Part shown: piece by piece, positions 7,175 to 15,214 of the stretch
Layout of the letters: each line of letters starts with the position of its first letter
How positions within the stretch are numbered: the first letter of the stretch is position 1
The notes under the pieces: model-generated
What the model was told of the DNA's origin: nothing
The model's database searches: none
What the model saw: the letters and a program-made list of their open reading frames with translations, nothing else
Origin: Paenibacillus sp. A3
GTDB lineage: Bacteria > Bacillota > Bacilli > Paenibacillales > NBRC-103111
Assembly (NCBI RefSeq): GCF_001399685.1
Contig: NZ_JTHN01000027.1
Coordinates: forward strand, 1-34,596
Direction: 5' to 3'
DNA length: 34,596 nt
Made by a program: the position numbers and the translations under genes

Positions 7175-8044
7175 ATGATGTCGCTTTCGCCGGCACGAGA
7201 AATACACAAGCTATCCGAAACGGATATTTCCGGTCTTATTGCGCTATCCGAATCGGTCGGGTGGGATTATGCCGAGCCCGAGCTGCGAACGGTGCTGTCT
7301 TCGGGCACAGTCTATGGGATCAAGAATAATTACCAGCAGATACTCGCGAGTGCCGCAATTATCCCGTACGGACGGCAGCTGGCTTCTATCGGTTTGGTGA
7401 TCGTACATCCGGAATATAGACGGCTCGGCTTGGGGCAAGCGTTGCTCCAAACCTGCATAAATACCGTTAGTCCGGATACGGTGATCCAACTGATCGCCAC
7501 AAAAGAGGGCGAGCCTCTGTATGAAAAGCTCGGCTTTCGAAAAGCAGGCCGCGTCTGCAAACTGTTATGCGACCGATACCGGCCGCCCTCTTGGAACGCG
7601 GTGCGCGAGCCTGTCCGCGTGATCCCTATGACAAATGAACATATTCCGGAGGTTATCGAGCTGGACCGCCGCTCCATCGGGGCCGACCGGTCCCGATTCC
7701 TGCAAACCCGGATGAAGCAAGCAAAGCATTCTTTCATCGCACAAGCCCCGGACGGCACGATGGCAGGATTCGGTTTAAGCATCCGAGGACCGGTCCATCT
7801 AACGTTAGGTCCGATAACGGCTTCGAACGACCATACCGCTCTTGCTCTCGTCGATTGTCTGGCAAACGGGCATCCGGGTAAATTAAGGATCGACGTTGCT
7901 TCGGAACATCGTACGTTTATCCCGTTATTGGAAGCATGCGGCTTCGTCAACGTTGGCGAACCGCCTGTCATGGTCCTGCACTCGCCGTGTTTGCCGCCCC
8001 GAAACGGAAACCTTTATGGCATTGCGGCACAGATTTTCGGTTAG
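7175..8044 (+). CDS. GNAT-family N-acetyltransferase
   Basis: This 289-residue protein has an N-terminal GNAT domain (about 8-130). The acetyl-CoA binding motif A is clear: IGLVIVHPEYRRLGLGQALL, with the R/Q-x-x-G-x-G/A pattern as RRLGLG at 82-87, and the end of the fold is marked by LYEKLGFRKAG. The second half (about 150-289) looks like a second, degenerate GNAT-like lobe, seen in two-domain family members, and lacks a clear motif A. The substrate is unknown. Start is ATG at 7175 or the next codon at 7178; AGGACGAGG lies just upstream and does not decide between them. It has its own position between the yvgN terminator and gerQ, 147 bp away, and is probably monocistronic. Confidence 0.88.
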   Translation: MMSLSPAREIHKLSETDISGLIALSESVGWDYAEPELRTVLSSGTVYGIKNNYQQILASAAIIPYGRQLASIGLVIVHPEYRRLGLGQALLQTCINTVSPDTVIQLIATKEGEPLYEKLGFRKAGRVCKLLCDRYRPPSWNAVREPVRVIPMTNEHIPEVIELDRRSIGADRSRFLQTRMKQAKHSFIAQAPDGTMAGFGLSIRGPVHLTLGPITASNDHTALALVDCLANGHPGKLRIDVASEHRTFIPLLEACGFVNVGEPPVMVLHSPCLPPRNGNLYGIAAQIFG

Positions 8045-8114
8045 CCGGCTTTTCTCGGGCTGCGTATCATCGCTCCCCTATTCCTATAAAAAAATCCGTC
8101 ACCAAACATTCGCC

Positions 8115-8137
8115 CACACCATAGTATGAATGGTGTG
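8115..8137 (+). promoter_or_regulatory. Hairpin between the acetyltransferase gene and gerQ
   Basis: CACACCAT (8115-8122) and ATGGTGTG (8130-8137) form a perfect 8-bp stem with a 7-nt loop. There is no U-tract. The left arm and loop include CATAGTAT, loosely like a sporulation sigma-E/sigma-K -10 element, which would suit gerQ. The sequence could be a weak terminator, an operator or part of the gerQ promoter. Confidence 0.35.
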
Positions 8138-8191
8138 CTCCAGCCCAGTCGAAACCCAAATCAAGCGAAGTTTGAAGGAGGATTATGAGCG

Positions 8192-8632
8192 ATGTATACC
8201 AATCCGAACAAAACTGTACCGACTCCTTACGGCGCCGGTTACCCCAGCTACGGCCAGCCTACTGCGCAATCGGTAACGCCGATGATTCCCGCAGGCTCTA
8301 TGATTACCGCTGCAGGACAGCCGGTACCGACGGCGGCCGCGCCGACCACCCCGGGGCAGCTGCCGATGGAGCAGTCCTTCATCGAAAATATTTTGCGCCT
8401 CAATCTGGGCAAAATCGCTACGCTGTATATGACATACGAGAATAACTCCCAGTGGAACGCCAAAATTTTCAAAGGGCGTATCGAAGCCGCAGGCCGCGAC
8501 CACATCATCATCAGCGATCCGAAAACCGGCATGCGCTTTTTGCTGCTGATGGTCAACCTCGACTACATTACGTTCGACGAACCGCTTCAGTATACTTACC
8601 CGTACGGCTCGGCTCCGCTGCCGGGACGCTAA
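8192..8632 (+). CDS. gerQ: Spore coat/germination protein GerQ
   Basis: This 146-residue protein carries the conserved GerQ C-terminal domain (about 60-137), with SFIENILRLNLGK, ENNSQWNAKIFKGRIEAAG and RDHIIISDPKTG. The N-terminal third is a low-complexity Pro/Thr/Ala/Gly/Tyr-rich tail, as in other GerQ proteins. In B. subtilis GerQ is made in the mother cell, joins the spore coat, is needed for the coat-cortex enzyme CwlJ, and is cross-linked through N-terminal lysines by transglutaminase Tgl. Here K7 is the only lysine before the conserved domain. The start is ATG at 8192, since AAGGAGGA (8175-8182) is 9 nt upstream; an ATG at 8185 is in another frame. No cwlJ gene follows; a terminator does. 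Confidence 0.95.
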   Translation: MYTNPNKTVPTPYGAGYPSYGQPTAQSVTPMIPAGSMITAAGQPVPTAAAPTTPGQLPMEQSFIENILRLNLGKIATLYMTYENNSQWNAKIFKGRIEAAGRDHIIISDPKTGMRFLLLMVNLDYITFDEPLQYTYPYGSAPLPGR

Positions 8633-8639
8633 GCGCAAG

Positions 8640-8684
8640 AAAGACCGGATCCTGCCAGGCGGCGGGGTCCGGTCTTTGCTTTTT
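8640..8684. terminator. Terminator shared by gerQ and the aas-lplT operon
   Basis: AAAGACCGGATCC (8640-8652) pairs with GGTCCGGTCTTT (8666-8677) with one bulged T. On the plus strand GCTTTTTAA follows, giving a good gerQ terminator 8 bp past its stop. The convergent lplT stop at 8697 is 13 bp beyond; on that strand the tail is TTTCTTG, a weaker signal. Confidence 0.88.
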
Positions 8685-8696
8685 AATTGCAAATGA

Positions 8697-9932
8697 TCAT
8701 ACGCGGGAACCGGCGACTTCGGCGCTTCTCCGCTTCAGCATCACGGCCTGGAACACGAGATACAGCACGAACAGCGCAAGCACCAGCCCGACGCCGTAGA
8801 TCGACGTCTCCACGCTTGTTCCCGCAGCGGTCGCCTGCGTATACGCCCGCACGCCCGCGAACATCAGGATGTTTTCGAACAAGTTTTGCACAGCAATCGT
8901 TTTGCCTGCGCCGATCTTCGGGTTGCCAACCTTCTGCAGCACCGAGTTCAGCGGTACGACGTAGACGCCGCCGGCGAAACCGACCGCCATTAAAATGAAC
9001 ACCGTCACGTACAAATTGCCCAGCATCGGGAAAACGAGAATGAGCACAACCATCACGACGCCATACAGATAAGAGTTCAAGTACTTGTGCGCCGGAATCA
9101 GCTTGGGAGCGGTCAAGGCTCCGGCCATAATGCCGACCGCCGTGACCGCAATCAGCATCGAAATCTGATCGACCCCGTGAATGCCGAGGTGCAGCGGAAT
9201 CCAGGAGATAACCGCCACGCGTATGACCGACGACGTCATCCAGAACGAGCTGGTACCAATCAGGCAATAGCGGGCCGTCCGGTCCCGGAACAGCCGGGCA
9301 ATATCTTTAAAGAACAAGATCGAGTCTTTGACGTAATGGATGTTCGGATTCCCCGCCACCCGCGGAATCGAAAGCGACAAAAGCAGCGCGGTCACGTACA
9401 GCAGCAGGCAGGCGACGATGCACACCGTCAGCGACTGCTTCGCCAGAATGCCTCCGCCTACGGTGCCGGCCAGAATGGCGATGATCGTATAGCCCTCGAT
9501 CTTGGCATTCGCCTTGAGCAGCTCGGAATCGAGCTGCTTCGCGTCTGTGGCGGAGCGGCTCAAAATTTCGCCGAGGATGCCGTACTTCGCCGGACTGTAG
9601 ACGGCTGCGCCGATGCCGATTATGGCGTAGCTTAAAGCAGGCTCGAGACCGAGCAGCAGCCCGACGATCCCGAGCGCTTTCAGCGCGTTGCCGATCAGCA
9701 GCACGACCGACTTCGGATGCTTATCCGCGAAGCTGCCGACGAACGGCGCCAGAACGACGTATGCGAACAAAAAGGCTTGCTGCACATTGCCGATATACGA
9801 TTCGGGATACGCCTTGGCCCGCAGCATCTCAATGATTGCGAACAAAATGGCGTTATCGGCAAACGCGCTCCAAAACTGCGAGACGAGCAGCGCATTGATC
9901 GGCTTAAGTCTGAGTTTTTTCCATAGGTTCAT
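8697..9932 (-). CDS. lplT: Lysophospholipid transporter LplT-like MFS protein
   Basis: This 411-residue major-facilitator protein has about 12 hydrophobic helices. It opens with MNLWKKLRLKPINALLVSQF, then has the MFS motif SFADKHPKS between helices 2 and 3 and an AAVYSPAKYGILGEI segment, which is typical of the LplT branch. LplT flips lysophosphatidylethanolamine or related lysophospholipids to the inner leaflet, where Aas re-acylates them. The start is ATG at 9932, overlapping the aas stop as ATGA. The open frame continues far upstream of this codon inside aas, but that extension has no family character and is an artefact of GC-rich codon use. The overlap means strong translational coupling with aas. 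The name rests on similarity and on the partner gene. Confidence 0.9.
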   Translation of the reverse strand: MNLWKKLRLKPINALLVSQFWSAFADNAILFAIIEMLRAKAYPESYIGNVQQAFLFAYVVLAPFVGSFADKHPKSVVLLIGNALKALGIVGLLLGLEPALSYAIIGIGAAVYSPAKYGILGEILSRSATDAKQLDSELLKANAKIEGYTIIAILAGTVGGGILAKQSLTVCIVACLLLYVTALLLSLSIPRVAGNPNIHYVKDSILFFKDIARLFRDRTARYCLIGTSSFWMTSSVIRVAVISWIPLHLGIHGVDQISMLIAVTAVGIMAGALTAPKLIPAHKYLNSYLYGVVMVVLILVFPMLGNLYVTVFILMAVGFAGGVYVVPLNSVLQKVGNPKIGAGKTIAVQNLFENILMFAGVRAYTQATAAGTSVETSIYGVGLVLALFVLYLVFQAVMLKRRSAEVAGSRV

Positions 9933-12058
9933 ACGGCGTTCGCTCCTTCGTCTGCCGCCGGCTCTTCGGCCAGCTTTTTGAGTGCCACATAATCCGGCTT
10001 TCCGCTGCCCAGAATCGGCAGCTTCTCGACCCGCACCAGCTTGGACGGGGTCATGAGTTGAGAATGCCCGTGATCTTTCACGAATTGCTTGATCGTCTGA
10101 ATCTGATGCTCTTCCTGCGTCACGAACAGAATGATCCGCTCGCCTTTGCGGCTGTCCGGCACGCTGACTGCGGCTACGTTCGCATCCCGGTAGCAGCTTG
10201 CCGCAATCTCCTCCACTTGGTTCAAGGACACCATCTCGCCGCCGATCTTCGCGAACCGCTTCACCCGGCTCACGATCGTCACAAAACCGTCTTCGTCGAT
10301 TTTCACTACGTCCCCGGTATCGTACCATTCGGGGCACGGCTTGAAGCCTTCTTCGTGGAGCAGGTAGCCCTTCATTAAGTTCGGCCCCTGAATCAGCAGC
10401 TTGCCGCCTTCCAGCCCCGGCACCGGCTCCAGCTTGTATGCGATGCCCGGGAGCAGTTGGCCGACCGTGCCTTTGCGGTGCCACATCCGGGTGTTCATCG
10501 CCACGACCGGCGAAGCTTCCGTCGTGCCGTAGCCTTCCACCGGGCACACATGGAACTTGTCGACCCACAGCTGCCGGACTTCGTCCTTCAGCTTCTCGGC
10601 TCCGGCGATCACGCAGCGAAGCGATTGAAAATCGTACGGATGCGCCGCTTTGCCGTACGCTGCCAGAAACGTCGAGGTGCCGAATAGAAACGTCGCATTT
10701 CGATCGTAGGCCAGCTCCGGAATGACTTTGTAATGGAGCGGGCTCGGGTACAGGAACACCTTCACGCCGTTCAGCACCGGAAGCACCGTCACCAGCAGCC
10801 CGAGGCTGTGAAACATCGGCATCGCGTTGAAAAAGACGTCTTGGGCGTTAATGTCCATCACCGTGCGGGTCTGCTGCATGTTCGCATACAGGTTCGCATG
10901 GTCCAGCACGACCCCTTTCGGGACGCTTTCGCTGCCGGACGTAAAGAGTACGATCTCGGTATTTTTCACCGTCGCCTTCCGCTTGAGCAGGAAATCCGCG
11001 AAGCCGGACAGCTTATCGCTCACACGGAGCGTGTCCTTCATGTCTTCCAAATACAGCACGCGGTACCTGTGGCCGAGACTTTCGATCACCGGCGTCAGCT
11101 TTCCTTTGTCGACAAACTGTCTGGAAGTCAGAATCGTACGGACAGAAGCGGTTTCGCAGGCGATGCGCATATTATTTTCGCCGGCCGAAAAGTTGAGGAT
11201 CGCCGGCCGTTTGTCAAGCTTGAACAGCGCGAACAAAACAAGCAGATGGGCGGCGGAATTCGGCAGCAGGACGGCGACGCCCGGCTCGTCTTTCAGTTCG
11301 GCCGCAAGCTTTCTGGCAATGACATAGGAAGCGGTCAGCAGCTTTTTATAAGTAAACGTCTGGCTTATATCCTCGCACACCGGGAAATTGTAGCCGTGAT
11401 GCTTGGCCGCGGTCAGCAGCTCGTTGAACAGGTTGATCCCGGTCTTCACCCGGCTGCTCACGAGCTCGGCCTCCAGCTTCTTCTGGATTTGCGCCGCAGC
11501 ACGTTCTTTTTGCGATTTCATCGACTGGGTGCGGTCGTAATCCAAGGTAAACGGATCGCCGATCTGCACAGTGACCTTGGGAAACCACACCTGCCGGATT
11601 TTATGCTTCAGGTAAGAAAATTTCGACCGTTCCGGGCCGTTCAAGGCAATCGGGTACAGCGTCGCGCCCGTGCGGAGCGCAATGTAGCCGACGCCGCTGT
11701 ATATTTTCATCAGCGAGCCCCCGCTCGCGGTATTGACGCGGCCTTCCGGGAACACGAGGAGCGGAGCCCCTTTTTGCACCGTCTTGACCATCTGCTTCAC
11801 GGAGTACGGATTCATCGGATCGACGGCGATATGCTTGCGCAGCCGGATAAACGGCGCGAACCTCTTGGCAATGCGCGTGTTCACGACGAACGTAACTTCC
11901 TCCGGCAGCCGCGTAGCGAGCAGCGCCGCATCGATCAGCGACAGATGATTCGGAATCAGAATGGTCGGTTTGCGGAAGTCGAGCTTTTCCAAACCGCTGA
12001 ATCTCGCTTGAAATAACAGGTTGAGTACGATTCGGGCCAACCATTTAACCAATACCAT
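9929..12058 (-). CDS. aas: Bifunctional lysophospholipid acyltransferase/acyl-ACP ligase (Aas-like)
   Basis: This 709-residue two-domain enzyme has an N-terminal PlsC-type acyltransferase with the catalytic NHLSLID (HX4D; H38, D43) and FPEGR (103-107), and a C-terminal AMP-binding acyl ligase. Ligase motifs are the P-loop TSGSESVPKG (373-382), YGTTE (510-514), YDTGD (579-583) and the adenylation lysine in GSGKPDY (K687). It would activate a fatty acid and transfer it to the sn-1 or 2-position of lysophospholipids at the cytoplasmic face of the membrane. Two ATGs are in frame (12064 and 12058); GGAGGGA directly abuts the first but is 8 nt from the second, so I prefer 12058. It overlaps lplT by ATGA. 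A FapR-like box near the promoter suggests control with lipid synthesis. Confidence 0.92.
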   Translation of the reverse strand: MVLVKWLARIVLNLLFQARFSGLEKLDFRKPTILIPNHLSLIDAALLATRLPEEVTFVVNTRIAKRFAPFIRLRKHIAVDPMNPYSVKQMVKTVQKGAPLLVFPEGRVNTASGGSLMKIYSGVGYIALRTGATLYPIALNGPERSKFSYLKHKIRQVWFPKVTVQIGDPFTLDYDRTQSMKSQKERAAAQIQKKLEAELVSSRVKTGINLFNELLTAAKHHGYNFPVCEDISQTFTYKKLLTASYVIARKLAAELKDEPGVAVLLPNSAAHLLVLFALFKLDKRPAILNFSAGENNMRIACETASVRTILTSRQFVDKGKLTPVIESLGHRYRVLYLEDMKDTLRVSDKLSGFADFLLKRKATVKNTEIVLFTSGSESVPKGVVLDHANLYANMQQTRTVMDINAQDVFFNAMPMFHSLGLLVTVLPVLNGVKVFLYPSPLHYKVIPELAYDRNATFLFGTSTFLAAYGKAAHPYDFQSLRCVIAGAEKLKDEVRQLWVDKFHVCPVEGYGTTEASPVVAMNTRMWHRKGTVGQLLPGIAYKLEPVPGLEGGKLLIQGPNLMKGYLLHEEGFKPCPEWYDTGDVVKIDEDGFVTIVSRVKRFAKIGGEMVSLNQVEEIAASCYRDANVAAVSVPDSRKGERIILFVTQEEHQIQTIKQFVKDHGHSQLMTPSKLVRVEKLPILGSGKPDYVALKKLAEEPAADEGANAV

Positions 12059-12102
12059 AGCCATTCCCTCCGTCGGTGCTTTGTGTTATTTGCGATTAGT
12101 TC

Positions 12103-12130
12103 CTAGCACCTGGTCTTAAATCTTATTGTA
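12103..12130 (-). promoter_or_regulatory. FapR-like operator next to a -10-like element of aas
   Basis: Bases 12103-12119 read CTAGCACCTGGTCTTAA, which matches the FapR operator form TTAGTACCTAGTCTTAA, as I recall it, at 14 of 17 positions. On the minus strand a -10-like TACAAT (12125-12130) lies just upstream, so the box would cover the transcription start. TAGTAC-containing half sites also occur at 12151-12159 and 12167-12174. FapR is the malonyl-CoA-responsive repressor of fatty-acid and phospholipid genes in Bacillus and relatives. No good -35 is visible. Confidence 0.55.
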
Positions 12131-12205
12131 CGCGGATTCGACAAAGCGGGTAGTACTAACTTTGCGTAGTACCTGAAGCGTACTGCATCCTATTCCGGAA
12201 GAACG

Positions 12206-12249
12206 AAAAAAGAAGCGCCTCCAACCGCTTTCGCCGTAAGAGGTGCTTC
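12206..12249 (-). terminator. Rho-independent terminator of the metallophosphoesterase gene
   Basis: GAAGCGCCTC (12212-12221) and GAGGTGCTTC (12240-12249) pair over 10 bp with one G-U-type pair. On the minus strand six U follow (12206-12211). It starts 23 bp after the stop and isolates this gene from aas. Confidence 0.85.
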
Positions 12250-12271
12250 CTCTGTAAAATGGACGGATCAA

Positions 12272-13126
12272 TTATGCATTCAGCGGGCTTCGGTCCTCAA
12301 GAGAGGCCAGCTCGATCACGGACAATGCCTTCGCGACCTCGGTCCGCGCATCCCCCGGATTCGACCATTCCCGGGTATAGCCGAGACAGCTGCATACGTA
12401 CAGCGTGCCGCCGAAGGTTTGCCGCTTCCGGTAATGCACGTGGCCGCAGACGGCCAGCTTAACGGAGGAGGCGTATGATTCGATCAGCTTCCCGTACTGC
12501 TCGCTTCCGAGAAAGGCGTTAAAGTAGCCCCACACCTCGCCAGCGTTCGGGACGGTAAAATAACGGTGCGGCAGGACATGGGTCATCACGATGACTTTCT
12601 TGTCCCGAAGCGCGCTCAGCTGCTTGTCCAGCTTCTGCACGAAATAATCGCAGACCTCCGTCGTCGGCCGGTCCCACAGGGCGAACAGACTGTCCTGCCA
12701 TGTCCGCTCGCCGAGCGACATCCGGTCAAACTCCTCCTTCGTATAGCGGTCTGCGCCGAACGAATAATCGTACCAACCGATATCTCCGACGACGGCCCAT
12801 TCTTCATTGATCATGTAGGCGCCGTTCGCAAGGTTGCCTTCGAACGCCTGCAGCTCGCGGTACGAATCCCAAGCCGTACGTTCCGGGTTGTGGATGTTCC
12901 ACAGATCGTGATTGCCCGGGACGAACAAGCAGGGTATGGATAACCGCTCCCGGATGTACCTGAGCGTCTTCAGCGTTGTGGCACTGTTGTTGGAGATATC
13001 TCCGCCGATCAGCAGCAGGTCCACCTTCTGCGCAAGCGCCGCTTCGCAGAGCGCCTCCTCGACCGGTACGGAGCAGCCGGGGTTATTGGTATCGATATGC
13101 AAATCCGACAAAATGCCGATGTTCAT
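12272..13126 (-). CDS. Calcineurin-like metallophosphoesterase
   Basis: This 284-residue cytosolic hydrolase has all five metal-binding motifs of the calcineurin-like superfamily: SDLHID (D8, H10), GGDISNN (D43), GNHD (N72, H73), VMTHVLPH and GHVHYR. They bind a two-metal centre that hydrolyses phosphomono- or diesters. The layout recalls a Firmicutes phosphoesterase subfamily of about 280 residues with no assigned substrate. The start is ATG at 13126 with GGAGGG 7 nt upstream. It is monocistronic; its upstream neighbour (-) is the last gene of the peptide importer operon, about 97 bp away, and its own terminator separates it from aas. Confidence 0.9.
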   Translation of the reverse strand: MNIGILSDLHIDTNNPGCSVPVEEALCEAALAQKVDLLLIGGDISNNSATTLKTLRYIRERLSIPCLFVPGNHDLWNIHNPERTAWDSYRELQAFEGNLANGAYMINEEWAVVGDIGWYDYSFGADRYTKEEFDRMSLGERTWQDSLFALWDRPTTEVCDYFVQKLDKQLSALRDKKVIVMTHVLPHRYFTVPNAGEVWGYFNAFLGSEQYGKLIESYASSVKLAVCGHVHYRKRQTFGGTLYVCSCLGYTREWSNPGDARTEVAKALSVIELASLEDRSPLNA

Positions 13127-13223
13127 AATGGTTCCCTCCTCGTTCTCCTGTAGGCTTGAGCGGATCGGATGGCGATGGCGGCTTCTGCAAGCAGCGATCC
13201 CGCCGCTCCGATGCGAAAGCTGC

Positions 13224-14207
13224 TTAAATCAGCAGGCAGCGCGCGTAATGGTCCGGGCCGACGTGCTTCCAGTCCGGCAACATGGAAGCGCATTCCGCCA
13301 CCGCCTGCGGGCAGCGCGTGTGAAACGGGCAGCCCGCGGGCGGATGAAGCGGGCTCGGCACTTCGCCGCGGAGCACGATGCGTTCGCGCCGCTCCCCGGC
13401 ACCGACGGACGGGATCGCCGAGAGCAGCGCCCGCGTGTACGGATGTACCGCACCGCGAAACAAGGTTTCGGCCGGCGCGAGCTCGACAAGCGTGCCCAGA
13501 TACATGACGGCGACCCGGTCGCTCATATACTGCACAACGTTCAGATCGTGCGAGACGAACAGCGTGGTCAGTGCGAAGCGCCGCTGCAGCTCCTTGAGCA
13601 GATTCAAAATTTGCGACTGCACCGACACGTCGAGCGCGGACACCGGCTCGTCCGCCACGACGAAGGACGGGCGCAGCATGAGCGCCCGGGCGATGCCGAT
13701 GCGCTGCCGCTGGCCCCCGCTCAGTTCGTGGGGATACCGGGCGGCGTAACTGCGGTCCAGCCCCACCGTCTCCAGCATGTCGCGGGCCTGCTGCCTGCGC
13801 TCGGCGCGCGATCCGATCCGGTGGACGCGAAGCGGCTCCTCCAGAATCGAGCCGATCGTATGCCGCGGATTGAGCGACGCGTACGGGTCTTGAAAGATCA
13901 GCTGAATGTGCTTGCGCAATTCCCGTATCTCGCGGCCCCGCAGCGTTGTCAGCTCCCGGCCGCGAAAGCGGATGGACCCGGAGGTCGGCTCCAGCAGCCG
14001 CGCAAGCAGCTGGCCGGTCGTCGACTTGCCGCAGCCGCTTTCGCCGACGAGGCCGAGCGTCTCGCCGCTGCGAATATCGAAGGAGACGCCGTTCACGGCG
14101 TTCACCCAGGCTCTGGGCTTGCCGAAGCCGGCGGCGGCGGCCGGGTAACGCTTCGTCAGCCGGTCGATCGCCACCAGCGGTTCAAGTTCAAGCGAGCTGA
14201 TACTCAC
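13224..14207 (-). CDS. Oligopeptide/dipeptide ABC importer ATP-binding protein (OppF/DppF type)
   Basis: This 327-residue ATPase has Walker [10 protein letters not shown], the Q-loop [12 protein letters not shown], signature [15 protein letters not shown], Walker [13 protein letters not shown] and switch VSHDL, and ends with the peptide-importer C-terminal extension containing the Cys-rich GCPFHTRC motif, typical of OppD/F and DppD/F proteins (the cysteines often hold an iron-sulphur cluster). I chose the GTG start at 14207, 10 nt after GGAAGGGAGG; a TTG 27 nt upstream is possible but lies badly against that site. It overlaps the preceding ATPase gene by 20 nt. It is the last gene of the five-gene operon. 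A C-terminal peptide such as [11 protein letters not shown] confirms the family. The transported substrate cannot be decided from this protein. Confidence 0.92.
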   Translation of the reverse strand: MSISSLELEPLVAIDRLTKRYPAAAAGFGKPRAWVNAVNGVSFDIRSGETLGLVGESGCGKSTTGQLLARLLEPTSGSIRFRGRELTTLRGREIRELRKHIQLIFQDPYASLNPRHTIGSILEEPLRVHRIGSRAERRQQARDMLETVGLDRSYAARYPHELSGGQRQRIGIARALMLRPSFVVADEPVSALDVSVQSQILNLLKELQRRFALTTLFVSHDLNVVQYMSDRVAVMYLGTLVELAPAETLFRGAVHPYTRALLSAIPSVGAGERRERIVLRGEVPSPLHPPAGCPFHTRCPQAVAECASMLPDWKHVGPDHYARCLLI

Positions 14208-15201
14208 GGACGGACGGCCTCCCTTCCTCGGCAAGCAAGCAGCGGACCTCGTGCCGGTCCGCTACCATGCGGCTCGCCGGCTTTACGCCGGAGCAGGCCG
14301 CAACGGCGCGGTCGCACCGGGCCGCGAACGGGCAGCCTCCGGCGCGCTCCTCCGGCGGCGGCACGCGTCCGGGTATCGCATACAGCGCCTCGCCCCGCTT
14401 GTCCGGCGAAGGGATCGACCGCAGCAGACCGGCCGTGTACGGATGGGCTGGCGAGCGGAACAGCTCCGTTGTCGGAGCTGTCTCCGCCACCTGCCCGGCG
14501 TACATGACGGAGACGCGGCTGCACATTTCCGAGATGACGCCGAGATCGTGCGAGATCAGCAGCATCGACGTGCCCTCCGTCCGGTTCAAGTCCCGCAGCA
14601 GCTCCAAAATTTGCGCCTGCACCGTCACGTCGAGCGCCGTCGTCGGCTCGTCGGCGATCAGCAGCTTCGGCCGGCAGGCCAGCGCCATCGCAATCATGAC
14701 CCGCTGCCTCATCCCGCCGGACAACCGGTGGGGATATTCACGCATCAGCTGCTCCGCGCGGGCCAGCCCAACTTTTTCCAGCATACCTACGCTATGATTA
14801 TACGCGTCTTTGCGGGACATCGCCAAGTGCAAACGCGGCCCTTCCATCAGCTGCTCTCCGACCGTAAATACCGGATTGAGTGAAGTCATCGGGTCTTGGA
14901 ACACCATCGCAATCTCCCTGCCGCGCAGTCTGCGCATTGCCTCCGGCGACAGCTGAGTCAGCTCGGTGCCGCCGTAGTCGATCGTGCCGCCCACGATGCG
15001 GGCGCCGGCAGGCAGCAGTCCCATCACGGCTTGAGCCGTGATGCTTTTGCCGCAGCCCGATTCTCCCACGATGCCGACGATTTCCCTGCGCCCGACCGAC
15101 AGCGATATTCCTTCGAGCACGGCGCGCATGCCTTGGCGGGTCGGAAGCTCGATATGCAGCTCGTCCAGCCTCAAGAGAGGCGTTTCTTTTCCTCTGGGCA
15201 T
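14188..15201 (-). CDS. Oligopeptide/dipeptide ABC importer ATP-binding protein (OppD/DppD type)
   Basis: This 337-residue ATPase pairs with the one downstream. It shows Walker [10 protein letters not shown]-loop VFQDPMTSLNP, signature LSGGMRQRVMIAMAL, Walker B LLIADEPTTALD and switch LLISHDL, with the GCPFAARC motif in the oligopeptide-type C-terminal domain. The LSGGMRQRV form of the signature marks the D-type subunit. The start is ATG at 15201 with AAGGGGG about 8 nt upstream. It follows the permease gene by 13 nt. The two ATPases would form an asymmetric dimer under the two permeases at the membrane. Nothing suggests damage. Confidence 0.93.
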   Translation of the reverse strand: MPRGKETPLLRLDELHIELPTRQGMRAVLEGISLSVGRREIVGIVGESGCGKSITAQAVMGLLPAGARIVGGTIDYGGTELTQLSPEAMRRLRGREIAMVFQDPMTSLNPVFTVGEQLMEGPRLHLAMSRKDAYNHSVGMLEKVGLARAEQLMREYPHRLSGGMRQRVMIAMALACRPKLLIADEPTTALDVTVQAQILELLRDLNRTEGTSMLLISHDLGVISEMCSRVSVMYAGQVAETAPTTELFRSPAHPYTAGLLRSIPSPDKRGEALYAIPGRVPPPEERAGGCPFAARCDRAVAACSGVKPASRMVADRHEVRCLLAEEGRPSVREYQLA

Positions 15202-15214
15202 AGTTCGTTCCCCC

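Noticed and set aside
9933..10568. Upstream extension of the lplT frame
   Set aside because: Residues before MNLWKKL are Arg/Gly/Ala-rich and lie entirely within aas; the ATGA overlap and ribosome site fix the start at 9932.
10733..12016. A 427-codon open frame on the plus strand opposite aas
   Set aside because: It mirrors a gene with clear PlsC and acyl-ligase motifs, has no ribosome site or family pattern, and is rich in Arg, His and Gln, typical of antisense frames in GC-rich genes.
12912..14507. A 531-codon plus-strand frame opposite the phosphoesterase and the two importer ATPases
   Set aside because: It spans three real genes on the other strand and has low-complexity Arg/Pro/Ala composition, with no known motif.
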